Shown here one piece after another: positions 53,632 through 62,174 of a stretch of 64,000 nucleotides of DNA (the stretch's first letter is position 1; the number at the start of each line of letters is the position of its first letter). The stretch comes from Amycolatopsis sp. WQ 127309. Its GTDB lineage: Bacteria; Actinomycetota; Actinomycetes; Mycobacteriales; Pseudonocardiaceae. The stretch is from NCBI RefSeq assembly GCF_023023025.1, contig NZ_CP095481.1:9809001-9873000 (forward strand), in the 5' to 3' direction. The notes below the pieces were generated by a model. It was not told the origin of the DNA. It saw only the letters and a program-made list of their open reading frames with translations, and did not search any database. The translations under genes were made by a program, and so were the position numbers.

Positions 53632-53770
53632 TCATGTTGTTCGGTTGCAGAGGATGACGAGGGCGGCCGTGACGATGGTGCCGATTTTATTGGGGCAGAG
53701 CCTGATGTTGCGGAGTGCTTTGAAGGTGGTTTTGAGCAGGGAGTTTCCGCGTTCGCCTGGTGCTCGTTTG
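53632..53770 (-). mobile_element. IS transposase C-terminal remnant
   Basis: The minus frame from about 53770 to the stop at 53632 reads AKRAPGERGNSLLKTTFKAL and then a typical transposase tail ending IVTAALVILCNRTT. The block RAPGERGNxLLKTTFKALR is the C-terminus of an actinomycete DDE transposase family. Nothing of the catalytic core precedes it, and I could not find inverted repeats, so it is an old fragment. It lies between the NaeI-like gene and the unrecognised gene at 54392. Confidence 0.72.
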
Positions 53771-54391
53771 GCGTTGTGAGCCGCTTCACTACCGCGACCG
53801 ACAACACCGCCGCCTCGACCACGTCTATCTCGCCCGCACGACGCCACAAGTCGCGCTCCAGCACACAGCCAACGAGCGGGCCGCTCTCAACGAGCCCGCT
53901 GGTGGTCAACCGCCGCGCTCTCGAGGTGCACAGACAAGCTCTTGCCCGCGCAGCCGACCGACCTTCTGCAGGCAGTCCTCGACGACCGATTTCCGCTCGC
54001 TCCCCTCGGGCGACGTCGACAACGCTTTGTGATCGCATCCCCGAACAGGTCGGTGCGTGACGATCCGGGCACGGAACGGATGCCGCGAGACGGCCGGCCG
54101 GTATTCAAATCGACCCGGTCGCCGTCGCCGCCCCTGCAGTTACTGCACCTGCAGCGTCCCCGAGGGACGTACGCCCTCGCGAAAGCGGATGAACCTACGT
54201 ATCCGACACCCCGAATCCGCTACGAGCGAACTCTCCGAGCAACGGAAATCGCGGACATTCGACTCCCTTCTGCGAAATCCTCTGTATTCGCGTCTTGGCA
54301 AGACCCCATCCGCAGCTGACCGCGTCGGCCGACATGCGTGTGTCACCCACAAGTGTGAATAAGTGTCGGGGGTCCTCGATACCGTCCCGGC
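53771..54391. other. Intergenic after IS remnant
   Basis: About 620 bp with no supported gene. The last 40 bases hold TGTGAATAAG (54352-54361), an extended -10-like element, about 30 bp before the ATG at 54392; a promoter for that gene is plausible. Confidence 0.45.
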
Positions 54392-55266
54392 ATGAGTCAC
54401 GAACCGCAGACCTGGACAGACGAGCGGTCGAACTGGCCGACGGTCACCACGGCGGAGGAGGTGGTGGCGACCTTCCAGGTCACGTCGGCCACAATAAGCA
54501 AATACGACAGCTGGCGTGCCGATAAGTCGCGCGCGCAGGTCGTGGAGCTGGTCAGCAGCCACACGACTGTCGAGTTGTACCGACTGACCCTCGACGACGT
54601 CCGTCGAGTATGCGGGAGCACCTCCCACGCTCTCGCCGACGCGTCCCGGGAGGATGCCGAACGCGTCCCGAAAGCCCGCGACTGGTATCCCCGCTTCGCA
54701 TTCACCCACCTCATGCACCACTACCTCGAACAGCAGAAAGAGCTGCCGACCTGGCAGAAGATCAGCAGATTCTTCTTCCGTTCTGACGAGGGAGTGGACC
54801 TGATCGGCCGCGAAACCCGTGAACTCGTTGCCCGGATCGTGCAGGACGGCGTTACCGAACAACTTGCCGACCGCGCGCTGCAGTGGCGATTCGGCAACGC
54901 TTACTACAGTTTCTGCGTGAAGTGTTCACGGTTGTGGCGCTGCGCTCGCAAGGGTTTGACGTGCGCGTGCACCCACTGGCCGACGCTCTGTTCCGTGTGG
55001 ACGGATGGATGGATGACACGATCATCAGTCTTTGGGTCGCCAATGAAGACTTCCGGCGTGATAAGGGCCTCGAACCCGCCGGCCGGAAGGAACGCGCCTG
55101 CGATCTCCTTGCCGATGCACTGGTGCCGTTCAGGTACCTCAACATCGAACTAGACAAGGCCTTCAAGTGGGGGCAAGTCCATTTGCCCTCAGACGGGAAG
55201 CTCACCCTTGCAGCGGAGGAACTCGCCAAGTTCCGCGACAAAGCAACCCGCCCCGATTGGCGATGA
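54392..55266 (+). pseudogene. Unrecognised island gene, frameshifted
   Basis: Starting at the ATG 54392, 170-odd codons are coherent (TWTDERSNWPTVTTAEEV, FTHLMHHYLEQQKELPTWQK, LQWRFGNAYYSF). At about 54914 the frame changes, and the rest runs on in the next frame: LREVFTVVALRSQGFDVRVH, FRVDGWMDDTIISLWVANED, then a helical C-terminus to the stop at 55266. One base is missing at the TTTCTG junction. The repaired protein would be about 290 aa. The beta-beta-alpha text DALFRVDGW...TIISLWVAN might be a divergent nuclease core, but key residues cannot be assigned. I do not recognise the family; position suggests a defence or island function. Confidence 0.6.
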
Positions 55267-55921
55267 CGTGTCTCAGGGAATCGCCGCACCTGCGCTTCGG
55301 CAGGGGCTCAAGGCCCTCCGCGCCGAGCATCACGGCCAGCGCCTCGGGGCTCGAGGCGAACTCGACCTCGTCCCGCCCGAGCACGCAGACGTCGTGGCTG
55401 CCCGAACTACTTGCGACCGCATCACGCAAGACGGCGACCACGTTGCTGTCGGCGTCGTGCAGGTAGGCAGCAGCGCGCACCTCGAGCTTTAGTTCGGGGT
55501 CGTCTCCACCCAGTTTGTCAGGTAGTGGCGATAGGCGGCCGCCTGGCGGCACGGATGGGTGTACTTCACCCCGCGAGTCCAGGTGAACAGCGAGGTCGTG
55601 GAATCCACCTCGGTCCGCTGTTTGAGCTCCACGACCACCGCAGTGACCCCGCCACCAGGGCGACAGCTCAGCAGCAGCGCATCGACCCGCTGCCCGCTAC
55701 CGGGCACTCGTACTCCAGTGGCAGCCGCAGATCGCCGAGCCCTGCCTGCCCGAACATGTCGAACAGCCAAGGCCAGCTGTTGTGCCAGCTCAGCTCCTCA
55801 GAGTCACCAGCCGGCCGCTCGTACAACTGAACAAAACGCTCAGCACAACGAGCGACGAACCCGCCGGCGCAAACTCGAGCTGATCAGCCAGTTCAGCGAC
55901 TGTCCCCCGGTGGGCAAACAT
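55265..55921 (-). pseudogene. DUF2075-type helicase N-terminal fragment, multiply frameshifted
   Basis: Minus-strand text in three frames reconstructs the N-terminus of a DUF2075/schlafen-like DNA/RNA helicase: ATG at 55921 with FAHRGTVAELADQLEF; next frame FVARCAERFVQLYERPAGDS and HNSWPWLFDMFGQAGLGDL; then VPGSGQRVDALLLSC and VTAVVVELKQRTEV (the PD-(D/E)xK-like E-L-K), HPCRQAAAYRHYL; finally a third frame with LKLEVRAAAYLHDAD. The family normally continues for 400 more residues with helicase motifs, absent here. It is a clear ruin of a defence-type gene, lying antisense to and touching the 3' end of the gene at 54392. Confidence 0.7.
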
Positions 55922-55987
55922 GCTCAAGGCATAGCAGAGAGCCCCGACGTCGCTGGAAGTCATCACGCCTCAGCTGGCTAGCAAGGC

Positions 55988-56007
55988 TCGTGTCCCTATG
56001 GACACGA
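55988..56007. other. Perfect inverted repeat next to the island repeat
   Basis: TCGTGTCC CTAT GGACACGA: 8-bp perfect arms around four bases, five bases before the right direct-repeat copy, and sharing its GTGTCC word. It could be a recombinase site arm, a terminator or an operator. No equivalent was found at the left copy. Confidence 0.55.
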
Positions 56008-56012
56008 ACCCA

Positions 56013-56081
56013 GTGTCCGAGGACGATCTTGCTCGACAGCAACAACACTTAGCTTCTAAGTTGCTCTGCAACTAAGCAAGC
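56013..56081 (+). repeat. Direct repeat, right copy (candidate island boundary)
   Basis: Same orientation as the copy at 43015-43083. It contains GTCCGAGGAC (56015-56024) and a stem AGTTGC/GCAACT (56059-56073) in place of the left copy's CTTAGC/GCTAAG pair. Divergence in the 3' half suggests an old duplication or two related att-like sites. Confidence 0.7.
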
Positions 56082-56418
56082 GAGTCCGCGCAACCATCGA
56101 CCGCACTGTCTTGGCTGAAAGACCGCGGACCGAGCTGACCCATAACCCCACACTAAAGTTCGCCACTGACCCGCAGCTTGAGTGACCGGCCTCCGCGCGG
56201 AAGATTTCCCACGTCTGCGTGTTCAAAGGGTGACTTGAATCCTGCACGTTGGATATCCCGTGTTCGGGGAGATCATGCGCTCATAGTCACAACCCACAGC
56301 CTGTGGCGCGATCAAGCATCCGAATGACCGGATCGTGCAGCGCTTCGTCCGTCGACGACGCCGCCAGCCGGCACCCTGCCGGCCCACGGCACAACGGGTT
56401 CGAGATGCCTCGGGCGCG

Positions 56419-58371
56419 TCACGTGTCCGCTTCCAACCGCTCCCGCAACTGCGCCCGCGAGGTGACGCCGAGTTTCGGGAAGGCCCGGTACAAGTGCGAC
56501 CCGACTGTGCGCGCGGAGAGGAACAGCCGCTCGCCGATCTCCTTGTTGCTCAAGCCTTTCGCCGCCAGCTCGACGATCACCTGCTGCTGCGGCGTCAGCT
56601 CCAGCAGCGGGGCCGGGCCGGCGGGCTCCGCCCGGACGCCGGCCGCGCGCAGCTCGGCGACCGTGCGTTCGGCCCACGGCCGGGACCCGAGCCGGCGGAA
56701 CGTCTCCAGAGCCGACCGCAGCGGCAACCGGGCGTCGGCCCGCCGGCCGCGTCTGCGCAGCCACTCGCCGTAGTCCAGCTGTGTCGCGGCCTGCTCGAAC
56801 GGCCACGGCCCGGAGTCCTCGAGCGCCGTCCGGAACAGGTCCTCGGCCTCGTCCGGCGCGGCCAGCGCGCGGGCGCGAGCCACCAGGTTGTGCTGCCGCC
56901 GCGTCGCCGGGACGACCCGGTCGACGAGGTGCGCCACCGCATGGCCGGTGCGCGCCGCGGCGGCCGCGAGATCGGCGATGGCCAGCGGCGTCACGTGGTA
57001 GTGCACCGGCCGGCCGGCCGCGTCGAACAGCATGCGGAGCTGGTCGTACGCCGTCTCGAAGTCGCCCTCGGCGGTGGCGGCCAGGCCCAGCGCCCACCGG
57101 CCGCGCGCGATCACCGACGCGCTCGCGTCCGGGGTGACGGCGGCCAGCGCGGCGGTGGCGAGCTCCCGGGCCTGGACGACGTCGCCCTGCAGGGCGAGGA
57201 CCGTGGCGTCGAGGGTCTGGGCCGCCGCGGCGGTGTGCGGCAGGTCGCCGTCGGCCGCGCTCCGGGCCGACGCGGCCGCGACCAGCCGGGCCGGCGCCCA
57301 CCGCCCGGACTCCAGGTACGCCCAGCCCGCCGCGCAGCGCAGGACGTCGGGCAGCTCGGCGAGGTCCGCGGCCCGCTCGAAGCCCGCCACGGCAAGCGAA
57401 GTCTCGTCCAGCAACCAGGCCATCGTGGCGTGGGCGATCAGCTGGTCCGGCCGGGACGGCGGGTCGGGGAGCCCGGCGGCCGACGCCGGGTCCGTCAGCG
57501 TCCGGGCCCACAGCGAACGGGCGACCACGCCCTCGCGACGGCCCGTGTAGTAAGCGACGACGGCGGCGCTGTCCATCGCTTCCCCGGCCAGCGGCTCAGG
57601 GAGGTTCACGGCCGCGTCGAGCAGGTGCCGCAGCGCGGCGTCACGACGCGGCGTGAGCGCCAAGGCCTGGCCTCGCCGCAGGGCGGTCTCACCGCTCAGC
57701 GAAGGGTCTTCGACGCGGCCGAGCAGCTCCAGGCCCCATCCCGGGTAGCCACCGAGGATCGCCAGCTCGGCCGCGCGCAGCAACCGCCGGTCGTCGCCGG
57801 CGCGGGCCAGCAGCCGCGCCGCGGTGCCGTACGCACCGCGCCGGACGGCCTGCCCGGCCCGGTCGTCCAGTTCCGTCGCCGTCAGCTCGGGCACCGCGAC
57901 GGCCACATCAGCCGGTGGGCCGACTTCGAGGTGCGGCAGGCCGAAGTGCGCCTGGTGGCTCGCACCGAGCAGGGCGACGGGTTCGCCGTCCAGGCGGCGC
58001 GCCACGAAAGTGAGCACCCGCAGCGAATCCGGGTCGAGCCACTGCAGGTCGTCGACCACCAGCAGCACCGGCCCGAGCTCGGAAAGCAAGGTCAGCACGG
58101 CGATGCCCAGCAACAGCCGGTCGGGGCCACCGTCGCCGGTGAGCACGCCCAGCGCGGCCCGTTGCCGCGCGGGGAGGAGGTCGACGCGGTCCAGCACCGG
58201 CCGCAGCAGCTGGTGCAGGCCGGCGAACGGGATGTCCGTCTCGAGCCGGTGCCCGGACGCCCGCAGGACCAGGCCGCCAGCCTCGGCCGCGGCGTCGTCC
58301 AGGCGGGCGGTCTTGCCGGTTCCCGGGCCGCCGACCAGGATCAGGGCCTGCCCTCCGGTGACGAGGCTCAC
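56419..58371 (-). CDS. LAL-type LuxR regulator with AAA ATPase
   Basis: A 650-aa large ATP-binding LuxR-family regulator. The N-terminal AAA domain has Walker A ILVGGPGTGKTARL near residue 12 and Walker B VLLVVDDLQWLD near 104. The middle is a helical TPR-like region. The C-terminal LuxR helix-turn-helix reads LTPQQQVIVELAAKGLSNKE, then TVGSHLYRAFPKLGV. It is shorter than the 900-aa norm because the helical part is abbreviated and Walker A lies close to the N-terminus. GTG start at 58371. It is divergent from the metallo-hydrolase/esterase pair with only 69 bp between, so it probably activates them. Confidence 0.9.
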   Translation of the reverse strand: MSLVTGGQALILVGGPGTGKTARLDDAAAEAGGLVLRASGHRLETDIPFAGLHQLLRPVLDRVDLLPARQRAALGVLTGDGGPDRLLLGIAVLTLLSELGPVLLVVDDLQWLDPDSLRVLTFVARRLDGEPVALLGASHQAHFGLPHLEVGPPADVAVAVPELTATELDDRAGQAVRRGAYGTAARLLARAGDDRRLLRAAELAILGGYPGWGLELLGRVEDPSLSGETALRRGQALALTPRRDAALRHLLDAAVNLPEPLAGEAMDSAAVVAYYTGRREGVVARSLWARTLTDPASAAGLPDPPSRPDQLIAHATMAWLLDETSLAVAGFERAADLAELPDVLRCAAGWAYLESGRWAPARLVAAASARSAADGDLPHTAAAAQTLDATVLALQGDVVQARELATAALAAVTPDASASVIARGRWALGLAATAEGDFETAYDQLRMLFDAAGRPVHYHVTPLAIADLAAAAARTGHAVAHLVDRVVPATRRQHNLVARARALAAPDEAEDLFRTALEDSGPWPFEQAATQLDYGEWLRRRGRRADARLPLRSALETFRRLGSRPWAERTVAELRAAGVRAEPAGPAPLLELTPQQQVIVELAAKGLSNKEIGERLFLSARTVGSHLYRAFPKLGVTSRAQLRERLEADT

Positions 58372-58440
58372 CCGGCGAACCTACCCGATGCAGTCAGGTG
58401 ACGGATTCGGCGAGCGCCGCGCCGGGGAACGATCGGGGCC

Positions 58441-59226
58441 ATGCCCGAGATCACCCGAGTACCGGAGAAGGAGTGGCCGACCCGGCCGCCCACCGCGATG
58501 TTCGCCGACCTGCCGCAGTCCTTCTGGGACGCCCGCCCGCACCTGTGGGACCCGGCCGGCGGCCGGCTCGTCAGCCGCACCCACACCTGGGTCGTCCGCG
58601 TGAACGGCCTGGTCGTGCTGGTCGACACGGGCATCGGCGACGGCAAGGACCGGCCGGAGATGCCCGCGTTCCACCGGCTCGAGACCGGCTTCACGGCCCG
58701 GCTGGCCGAAGCGGGCGTCGAGCCCGGTGACGTCGACGTCGTGGTCAACACCCACCTGCACGCCGACCACGTGGGCTGGAACACCACCCTGGCCGGCGGC
58801 GAATGGGTCCCGGCGTTCCCGCGCGCGACCTACCTGTTCCCCGCGGCCGACTACGAGCACTTCCGCGGCGACCCGGTGGTCGCCGACAGCGTCCAGCCGG
58901 TGCTCGACGCGGGGCAGGCCGTGCTCTGGCGCGACGGCCACCGCATCACCGACGACCTGGTGCTCGAACCGGCTCCCGGGCACACCCCGGGCTCCAGCGT
59001 GCTCAAGCTGCGCGACGACGTCGTGTTCGTCGGCGATCTGCTGCACAACCCGGCGCAGGCGCTGGAACCGGACAGCAACAGCATGTTCTGCCTCGACGCG
59101 GCCGAGGCCCGCTCGGCACGCCGGCGCGTCCTCGGCTGGGCGGCCGACCACGGCGCGCTGGTGCTGCCCGCGCACTTCGAGGGCGGCCCCGTCGTCCGGG
59201 AAGGAGCGGGCTTTGCGTTCGCCTGA
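58441..59226 (+). CDS. Metallo-beta-lactamase-fold hydrolase
   Basis: A 261-aa MBL-fold enzyme. The metal site is complete: VVNTHLHADHVGWN (HxHxDH), a later His in APGHTPGSSVL, Asp in FVGDLLHNP and a last His in LPAHFEGG. The strand VVLVDTGIGDG is typical of the quorum-quenching/lactonase-like subgroup. No signal peptide is visible, so it is cytoplasmic. It is first of a coupled pair with a carboxylesterase, whose TTG start lies inside its 3' end. Substrate unknown; a lactone or ester is plausible given the neighbour. Confidence 0.87.
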   Translation: MPEITRVPEKEWPTRPPTAMFADLPQSFWDARPHLWDPAGGRLVSRTHTWVVRVNGLVVLVDTGIGDGKDRPEMPAFHRLETGFTARLAEAGVEPGDVDVVVNTHLHADHVGWNTTLAGGEWVPAFPRATYLFPAADYEHFRGDPVVADSVQPVLDAGQAVLWRDGHRITDDLVLEPAPGHTPGSSVLKLRDDVVFVGDLLHNPAQALEPDSNSMFCLDAAEARSARRRVLGWAADHGALVLPAHFEGGPVVREGAGFAFA

Positions 59227-60463
59227 GCTGCTGGGCCGCCGCGAGAACGGCGTGTGGATCTACCAGGGCATCCCGTACGCGAGGATCGAGGACCGCTTCG
59301 GCCCGCCGCAGCCGCCACCGGCGGGTTTCCGGGACGCCACCAGGCCGGGACCGACCGCGCCGCAAGCCCAGCGGTCGTTCACCGGCACGGACCTCTCGGC
59401 GATCCTCGGCCCCGGCTGGGAGCCGGGGCCCGACTACCTGACCGTGAACGTGTGGACCCCGGACTCCCCCGCCCGGGACCTCCCGGTCATGGTGTTCGTG
59501 CACGGCGGCGGCTTCCTCAGCGGATCCGGCCACGCCCCGATGTACGACGGCACGACCTTCGCCCACGACGACGTCGTGCTCGTGACGCTCAACTACCGTC
59601 TCGGCGCCGTCGGCTGGCTCGACCTGCCCGGCGCGCCCCGCAACCGCGGACTCCTCGACGTCCTGGCGGCGCTGCGCTGGGTCCGGGCCCACATCGCGGG
59701 GTTCGGCGGCGACCCGGGCAACGTCACGCTGTTCGGCCAGTCCGCGGGCGCGATGCTGATCGCCGCACTGCTGGCCACCCCCGAAGCGGACGGCCTGGTG
59801 CACCGCGCGATCTCCCAAAGCGGTGGCGCGCACGTGTTCACCCCGGAGCAAGCCGGCCGGGTGACGGCGGCGCTGGCGGCGAACCTGGACGTGGCGCCGA
59901 CAGCGCGCGCGTTCGCCGGGATCGGTGACGCCGACCTGGTCCGGGCCGGGTCCGAGCTGCGCGTCGACACGCGGTACGACCGCTCGCTCGGGGTCAGCCC
60001 GTTCAAGCCGGTGGTGGACGGCCCCCTGGAGCTCGCGCCGGTCGACTTCATCGTCGGCACCAACGAGAACGAGGCCGACCTGTACGTCTTCGAGCCGGTC
60101 ACCGACGCCGACGTCCTCACGGCCGCGACCCGGCGGCACCCGGACCCGGAGCGGCTGGCCGCGAGCTACCGGGCCCGCTTCACGCGCCCGGCCGACCAGT
60201 GGTCGGCCCTGGTGACCGAGCAGTTCGAGACCGGTTCCACGCAGCTCGCCGAAGCGCACCGGGGCCGGGTGTGGACCTACCGGTTCGAGCGCGAGGGCCG
60301 GGCACCCCACTGCGCCGAGCTGCCGTTCGTGTTCGGGCCCGGCCCCCTCCACGACGCGTGGGTCGCGTTCGCCACAACCGGCGATCCCGGGTGGGCACCG
60401 CGCCCGGCGACCAAGCGGTTCTCGGTCACCGGGCGCGAGCCGGGCCAGCCGGTGACCCGGTAG
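59213..60463 (+). CDS. Type B carboxylesterase
   Basis: A 416-aa carboxylesterase/lipase-family hydrolase. It has the oxyanion block VMVFVHGGGFLSGSGH, DVVLVTLNYRLGAVGWL, the nucleophile elbow LFGQSAGAMLI (GxSxG), glutamate-region GTNENEADLY and the catalytic His in GRAPHCAELPFVFG. Members are usually about 500 aa; this one is compact. I chose the TTG at 59213 because AAGGAGCGGG stands directly upstream and homology begins there (LLGRRENGVWIYQGIPYA). It overlaps the metallo-hydrolase by 14 bases, implying translational coupling and a shared pathway, perhaps two-step hydrolysis under the divergent LuxR regulator. Confidence 0.85.
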   Translation: MRSPELLGRRENGVWIYQGIPYARIEDRFGPPQPPPAGFRDATRPGPTAPQAQRSFTGTDLSAILGPGWEPGPDYLTVNVWTPDSPARDLPVMVFVHGGGFLSGSGHAPMYDGTTFAHDDVVLVTLNYRLGAVGWLDLPGAPRNRGLLDVLAALRWVRAHIAGFGGDPGNVTLFGQSAGAMLIAALLATPEADGLVHRAISQSGGAHVFTPEQAGRVTAALAANLDVAPTARAFAGIGDADLVRAGSELRVDTRYDRSLGVSPFKPVVDGPLELAPVDFIVGTNENEADLYVFEPVTDADVLTAATRRHPDPERLAASYRARFTRPADQWSALVTEQFETGSTQLAEAHRGRVWTYRFEREGRAPHCAELPFVFGPGPLHDAWVAFATTGDPGWAPRPATKRFSVTGREPGQPVTR

Positions 60464-60472
60464 AACCCCTTG

Positions 60473-61096
60473 CTACGACTCGAGAACGGCGCGAAGCTGG
60501 TCGGCGTCGAGCCGGACGTCGAAGGCGGCCGTGCCGCGGCCGATGTGCTGGCTGGCCTTGAGCGGGCCGGCGTCGACGGTGTCGAAGCCGATCCGGTCGA
60601 CCACGGCCGCGACGGTGGCTTTCGCCTCGGGGTCGTCTCCGGTCATGGGCAGCGCGCGCCGTCCCGGCGAATCCGCCGGCCGGCCCTGGTCGCGGAGGTG
60701 CTCGTAGAAGATGGTGTTGAACATCTTGACCACCCGGCTGTCCGGGAGCAGGGCGGCGAGCAGCTCGGTGCCGGTGGTCCGTCCCTCGTCCAGTTCGGGG
60801 ATGGGTCCGTCGCGCTCGGGGTCGTAGTTGCCGGTGTCGATGACCACCTTGCCGGCCAGCAGGTCGGCGGGCAGGTCGCGGTAGGCGCGAACGGGGACGC
60901 TGACGACGACCAGCTCGCCGGTCCGGGCGGCGTCGGCGACCGTGGCGGCGTGAGCGTGCGCGCCGAGCGGGGCGAGCAGGCCGGTGAGGCTTCCCGGGCC
61001 GCGGCTGTTCGCGACCCACACGTCGTGCCCGGCTCGCACCAGCAGCGCGGTGAGCGTGCGGCCGATCTGCCCGGCTCCGATGATCCCGATCTTCAT
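60473..61096 (-). CDS. NADP-binding F420-type oxidoreductase
   Basis: A 207-aa Rossmann protein of the NADPH-dependent F420 reductase-like (NpdG/YwnB-like) family. The dinucleotide loop is MKIGIIGAGQIGRTLTALL at the N-terminus, then WVANSRGPGSL, VVIDTGNYDPERDG, and VKMFNTIFYEHLRDQGR. The ATG at 61096 overlaps the stop of the upstream epimerase by four bases. Many proteins of this group reduce small substrates with NADPH rather than F420; with an epimerase-type partner, a role in redox tailoring of a small molecule is likely. Upstream in-frame text beyond 61096 is the epimerase gene in another frame. Confidence 0.85.
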   Translation of the reverse strand: MKIGIIGAGQIGRTLTALLVRAGHDVWVANSRGPGSLTGLLAPLGAHAHAATVADAARTGELVVVSVPVRAYRDLPADLLAGKVVIDTGNYDPERDGPIPELDEGRTTGTELLAALLPDSRVVKMFNTIFYEHLRDQGRPADSPGRRALPMTGDDPEAKATVAAVVDRIGFDTVDAGPLKASQHIGRGTAAFDVRLDADQLRAVLES

Positions 61097-62049
61097 CGCG
61101 CCGGCACCGCCTCGCCGGTCGCGGACCGAGCGGCCACCCAGTCCCGGGTGGCCGCCAAGCCGGCCGCGTGGGACACGATCGGCCGGTACCCCAGTTCGGC
61201 GACGGCCTTGCCGGTCCGCAGGGTGCATTCCTGCCCGAAGAACCACCGGGCCGGCACGGGCACTTCGCGATCGGCGGTGCCGGCGTCCAGATCGGACAGT
61301 GCGGTGTGGACACCGTAGATGTCGAACATGGTCTCGATGAACTCGCGGAAGACGACGCGGTGCTGGTCGGTGACGAAGTACGCCTGACCCGGGCGGCCGT
61401 GCCGCCGGCCGAGGATCAGGCCTTCGACGACGTTGTCGACGTAGGTGACGTCCGTGAGCTGCCTGCTGCCGTCGATCCAGGCGAACTGCCCGGCCCGGGC
61501 CGCTTCGGCCAAGCCGTCGATGAGGAAGCTTTCCGGACCCCAGACGAACCTCGGCCGGATCGACACCGTGGTGAAGCCGGGTGAGGCCGCGTCCAGCACG
61601 ATCTTCTCGGCGATGGCCTTGGTCGCGGAGTAGGCGGCCGGCGAGTCCGGCCGCAGCGGTGCGGTTTCGTCGACGTCGACGAGCGGGTCACCGGCGAGCA
61701 GCGCCGCCTCGGTTCCACAGTGGACGAAGCGGGCGACGCCCGCCTCGCGGGCCGCGTCGACGACAGCTCGGGTCCCTTGCACCGTCACGTGATCGTGCTG
61801 GGCGCGATCCGCGGTGATGTCCGTTTCGGCGGCGAGGTGGAAGACCACCTCACTGCCCTCGATCTCACGCTGCCAGCCGGCCGGTTCGGTCAGCTCGCCG
61901 CGCACCGGTGTGGCGCCGAGCGAAGCGACCACGTCGGCCGACGCTTTGCTGCGTACCAGCACCCGGACGGCGTTTCCGTCGCCGACCAGCCGACGTACCA
62001 GGGCGCGGCCGATGAACCCCGAACCCCCGGTGACGAACACCTGTTCCAC
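61093..62049 (-). CDS. NAD(P)-dependent epimerase/dehydratase (extended SDR)
   Basis: A 318-aa extended short-chain dehydrogenase. The glycine-rich motif is VFVTGGSGFIGRALVRRL at residues 4-20, with FHLAAETD, the active-site YSATKAIAEK (YxxxK) and SIRPRFVWGPES of sterol-dehydrogenase/epimerase-like members. The GTG at 62049 with AAGGAGGCAACC upstream is preferred over 62145. The open frame before it (EGRSRSRPVL) is not homologous. It forms a coupled pair with the 60473 reductase and is divergent from a LysR regulator, its likely controller. Substrate unknown; sterol/3-beta-hydroxy and sugar substrates are both possible. Confidence 0.87.
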   Translation of the reverse strand: MEQVFVTGGSGFIGRALVRRLVGDGNAVRVLVRSKASADVVASLGATPVRGELTEPAGWQREIEGSEVVFHLAAETDITADRAQHDHVTVQGTRAVVDAAREAGVARFVHCGTEAALLAGDPLVDVDETAPLRPDSPAAYSATKAIAEKIVLDAASPGFTTVSIRPRFVWGPESFLIDGLAEAARAGQFAWIDGSRQLTDVTYVDNVVEGLILGRRHGRPGQAYFVTDQHRVVFREFIETMFDIYGVHTALSDLDAGTADREVPVPARWFFGQECTLRTGKAVAELGYRPIVSHAAGLAATRDWVAARSATGEAVPAR

Positions 62050-62174
62050 GGTTGCCTCCTTCGGTGATTTCCCACCAGCCCTCGCGGCCGGTTCACCTCG
62101 GTAAAGCACTGGGCGGCTTCGGCTTCTTCCCTCAACAACATTCATGTTTTCGATGCTGAGGATACGATCTTTGG

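Larger units (their letters stand above)
55922..56418. other. Intergenic, contains palindrome and right copy of the island repeat
   Basis: A 497-bp stretch between the ruined helicase gene and the LuxR-type regulator. Apart from the palindrome at 55988 and the repeat at 56013 I see no gene. It is the presumed right edge of the island. Confidence 0.55.

Noticed and set aside
53771..54050. Possible PIN/VapC toxin remnant on the minus strand
   Set aside because: The text WRRAGEIDVVEAAVLSVAV is vaguely PIN-like but lacks the acidic residues and continuation; not supportable.
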